15,687 nt of DNA, taken from the NCBI GenBank assembly GCA_017472115.1, contig JAFUQW010000156.1, positions 1 to 15,687 on the forward strand, read 5' to 3'. Positions within the stretch are counted from its first letter, which is position 1. Each line of letters starts with the position of its first letter. This document shows positions 14,103-15,687 of the stretch, one piece after another. Position numbers and translations under genes: made by a program. The stretch is from Bacteroidales bacterium. Lineage in GTDB: Bacteria > Bacteroidota > Bacteroidia > Bacteroidales > UBA932. The notes under the pieces are model-generated. The model was not told the DNA's origin and did not search any database. It was given only the letters and a program-made list of their open reading frames with translations.

Positions 14103-15017
14103 TCATTTCATCACCAGACATCTCTTGACCTGTTTTTCAGGCACTCTGCTGTCAGAACGGAGATGCTTCAGCAACTGCTGTTTATCCTGAACTGAAAGTT
14201 CGTAAACCGAATCCTTACCTGATATCGGCAACAATTCCCCATCTATTTTCTCACACAGTTCCATATCTGACACAGCCTTATAATCCGACCGCCCGTGTTC
14301 ATGCCTCAACATTTCGGACAAGGTCTCGGTCCTTGCCTGCCGTTCAATCATTTCCAATGTAATTGGAGCACATTCCGTCGCATCCTTCTCCTGCTCCCGT
14401 TTCCACTCCTCTCCTGTCAGGCGGTTCATGTAAAAAAGAAAGGCACGAGGTGTTGCAAAGCGATATTCGACATCCGCCAGATCAAGAACAGTCTCACGCA
14501 GGATCATACCGCTGTCATCCATCTCGAAGCAAGCAGGACAGTCAGAACCCTTGGGAAGATACTTGTAATAGGATCTGCGAGGAAGTACTCCGGCAGATGT
14601 CCGCATCTTACCCGTTTCCTTGCGGAACAAGGCATTGGCAGAGCAATGTCTGTAAGCGAAGGGAGTCGGAGCCACGCCATGATGCACCGGATTACGCATC
14701 ACATAACATATAGCCGTCAACCAATGATGGAATCCATCTATTTCCAGAACAAAAGGCCGCTCTCCCAAAGTTCCTTTACGTTTATATTTACTGTTGAAAT
14801 ACCGAGTGTATGATCGCCAGAACCTGTATATAAGCGCATTTACATCATCCGTCCTTACACAGACATGAAGATGAGTGGACATGAATGCCTCAGCGCTCAA
14901 AAGGGAGCCGGTCTCTGCAACGGAAAGTGCAAGAGTGTTGAAACCACGTATATAATCGATCTCGGAGCGGAACAAGATCTCATCACCTCCGGAAATACAG
15001 AAATGGAAATTTTTCAT
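14103..15017 (-). CDS. Y1 (HUH) transposase, REP-associated/RAYT type
   Basis: A 304-residue protein from the ATG at 15015-15017. The N-terminal half is an HUH single-strand endonuclease domain: the metal-binding His-Leu-His is at 49-51 in STHLHVCVRTDD, and the nucleophile Tyr105 stands in AICYVMRNPVHHGVAPTPFAY, the family pattern Y-x-x-R/H-N-P. The segment between (FWRSYTRYFNSKYKRKGTLGERPFVLEID) is typical of the RAYT branch rather than IS200 TnpA. The last about 150 residues are a C-terminal extension with helical pieces (ITLEMIERQARTETLSEML, VYELSVQDKQQLLKHLRSD), possibly a DNA-binding tail. RAYTs bind and cleave REP hairpins and usually occur as single domesticated copies. The catalytic residues are intact. 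The start at 15017 has GAGG 10 bp before it; starts at 15050 and 15086 would add residues without family similarity. Regulation unknown; palindromes surround the gene. Confidence 0.88.
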   Translation of the reverse strand: MKNFHFCISGGDEILFRSEIDYIRGFNTLALSVAETGSLLSAEAFMSTHLHVCVRTDDVNALIYRFWRSYTRYFNSKYKRKGTLGERPFVLEIDGFHHWLTAICYVMRNPVHHGVAPTPFAYRHCSANALFRKETGKMRTSAGVLPRRSYYKYLPKGSDCPACFEMDDSGMILRETVLDLADVEYRFATPRAFLFYMNRLTGEEWKREQEKDATECAPITLEMIERQARTETLSEMLRHEHGRSDYKAVSDMELCEKIDGELLPISGKDSVYELSVQDKQQLLKHLRSDSRVPEKQVKRCLVMK

Positions 15018-15111
15018 GGTACTTTTTTCCTCAAAAGTAGAGCATTCCATTCCTGACGAGACTAAAAAAAGGAAAAACTTTCGCAAAAAAAAAGAAAATT
15101 CCGTACCCCAC

Positions 15112-15137
15112 AGGTAAAAAACACTGCATATTTACCT
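15112..15137. repeat. Palindrome upstream of RAYT (middle element)
   Basis: AGGTAAA (15112-15118) and TTTACCT (15131-15137) are perfect inverted arms with a 12-nt spacer, 94 bp before the RAYT start. Only the central base of each arm differs from the AGGGAAA/TTTCCCT core on the other side of the gene. It lies in the 281-bp gap 15018-15298. Confidence 0.6.
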
Positions 15138-15172
15138 CTGAACCACGGCAAACCATGCATTATCTATGCTTT

Positions 15173-15222
15173 TTGCTCTGCGAGAGGGAAAATACCCGAT
15201 GTTTTTGCCTCTCGCAGAGCAA
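15173..15222. repeat. Palindrome upstream of RAYT (right element)
   Basis: TTGCTCTGCGAGAGG (15173-15187) and CCTCTCGCAGAGCAA (15208-15222) form a perfect 15-bp stem. Reading inwards, AGGGAAA (15185-15191) and TTTGCCT (15204-15210) again stand exactly 12 bp apart. Over the central 30 bp, this strand agrees with the opposite strand of 14053-14088 at 25 positions by my count, so the two outer elements are inverted copies flanking the RAYT. Confidence 0.75.
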
Positions 15223-15271
15223 TTCCTGAAAACCAGACCATGAAACCACCTGCTTCGCATCTCGGCCGGTG

Positions 15272-15289
15272 TGCGGTACTACTACCGCA
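15272..15289 (-). terminator. Hairpin after the LuxR-type gene
   Basis: TGCGGTA (15272-15278) and TACCGCA (15283-15289) pair perfectly around a 4-nt loop, 10 bp beyond the stop codon of the regulator gene. There is no T-run after it on the minus strand, so it may only mark a 3' end or stabilise it. Confidence 0.45.
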
Positions 15290-15298
15290 GGGGTACAG

Positions 15299-15687
15299 CT
15301 ATATGATGCCGAGTTCGGTGGCTTTGCGGAGCATGTCCGACACGTTCTTTACATCCATCTTGGCATATATGCGCTGGCGGTGGGTGTTGACTGTGTGGAC
15401 TGAGAGATAGATGCGCTCCGCAATTTCTGATGCCTTCAATCCCTCTGCGCTGAGACGAATGATCTGGAGTTCGCGCTGCGAGAGGCCGATGTCGGCAATC
15501 TGCTGATTACGTCTGATAAGGATGTCTCCGACATATTCAGCCAGATCGGTGCCCTCTGTCTCTGCATTCGATGCCAGCAGCAGACACTTCTCTCTGATTT
15601 CATCTGGAGAAAGTGAAGTGGCCTCTTCCGCGAGTTTTGCCAGATCGTCTCTCAGAGTGGCATCCGGATTCTTAAGATTCTTGGACA
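15299..15687 (-). CDS. LuxR-type HTH transcriptional regulator (5' end at or beyond window edge)
   Basis: The minus strand is open from the right edge to the TAG at 15299-15301, 129 codons. The C-terminal about 65 residues are a LuxR/GerE helix-turn-helix: LSQRELQIIRLSAEGLKASEIAERIYLSVHTVNTHRQRIYAKMDV, with the recognition helix at SVHTVNTHRQRIYAK, then a tail ending MLRKATELGII. The N-terminal visible part (KNPDATLRDDLAKLAEEATSLSPDEIREKCLLL) is helical and charged and is not the end of a response-regulator receiver domain. The first two bases in this frame at the window edge are TG followed by TCCAAG, so an ATG whose A lies one base outside is possible and would give a 130-residue HTH-plus-helix protein; a longer protein is equally possible. 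DNA target unknown. Confidence 0.85.
   Translation of the reverse strand, partial: SKNLKNPDATLRDDLAKLAEEATSLSPDEIREKCLLLASNAETEGTDLAEYVGDILIRRNQQIADIGLSQRELQIIRLSAEGLKASEIAERIYLSVHTVNTHRQRIYAKMDVKNVSDMLRKATELGII

Noticed and set aside
14295..14813. A 172-codon plus-strand frame opposite the RAYT
   Set aside because: The minus strand encodes the Y1 transposase with HLH and Tyr motifs; the plus frame has no recognisable feature.
15085..15093. A9 tract upstream of the RAYT as a phase-variation site
   Set aside because: It lies outside the chosen coding region and in an A-rich leader; nothing links its length to expression.

Overview
The window looks like a chromosomal segment from a gut-type member of the Bacteroidales (phylum Bacteroidota). 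The grounds are: promoter -7 boxes of the Bacteroidota type (TAnnTTTG, here TATCTTTG or TATATTTG) instead of a sigma70 -10 box; A-rich translation starts with little Shine-Dalgarno sequence; many SPII lipoproteins; and family choices such as a PCMD protein, an M49 dipeptidyl peptidase III with HECLGH, a C11 clostripain-like lipoprotein and an M6 peptidase. Genus cannot be read from the sequence. There are no rRNA or tRNA genes and no CRISPR array.

Layout. 1-476 (-) is the start of rplY (ribosomal protein L25/Ctc), cut by the left edge, with a structured leader (505-562) and a promoter whose -33 element touches the end of the next gene. 585-1937 (-) is a C11 (clostripain-like) lipoprotein peptidase. 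It is transcribed away from 2017-4020 (+), an M49 dipeptidyl peptidase III lipoprotein; the two share a perfect 15-bp inverted repeat carrying back-to-back -7 boxes. After a REP-like double palindrome comes 4079-4945 (+), a XerC/XerD-type tyrosine recombinase. A 323-bp gene-free stretch (4946-5268) holds two diverged 60-bp direct repeats, palindromes and a terminator-like hairpin. 5269-6243 (-) is an exported PCMD-type protein. 6330-8516 (+) is a secreted M6 zinc peptidase followed 4 bp later by a small lipoprotein (8521-8919). 9012-9764 (+) is tpiA. 9877-12112 is an AT-rich island: a putative zinc-peptidase lipoprotein broken by a frameshift at a G6 tract, a mosaic of hairpins, and a small lipoprotein. 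12181-13779 (+) is a second M49-like lipoprotein with HEVAH in place of the HEXXGH motif. 14103-15017 (-) is a Y1 (HUH) transposase of the REP-associated/RAYT type, with three palindromes of one common design around it. 15299-15687 (-) is a LuxR-type HTH regulator running off the right edge.

How the genes fit together. Five of the eleven main genes encode predicted exported or envelope-anchored peptidases of four unrelated folds (C11, M49 twice, M6, and an unclassified HELGH gluzincin), plus small lipoproteins. This suggests a peptide-degrading envelope locus rather than one pathway operon. Two housekeeping genes (rplY, tpiA) have their own strong-looking promoters. Repeats are concentrated between genes: REP-like pairs upstream of the recombinase, a long imperfect inverted repeat after tpiA, a hairpin mosaic inside the island, and the palindromes around the RAYT. 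The most notable observation is that the three RAYT-associated palindromes all follow AGGNAAA-N12-TTTNCCT, with the outermost two in inverted relation, which would delimit a roughly 1.17-kb candidate transposable or domesticated unit.
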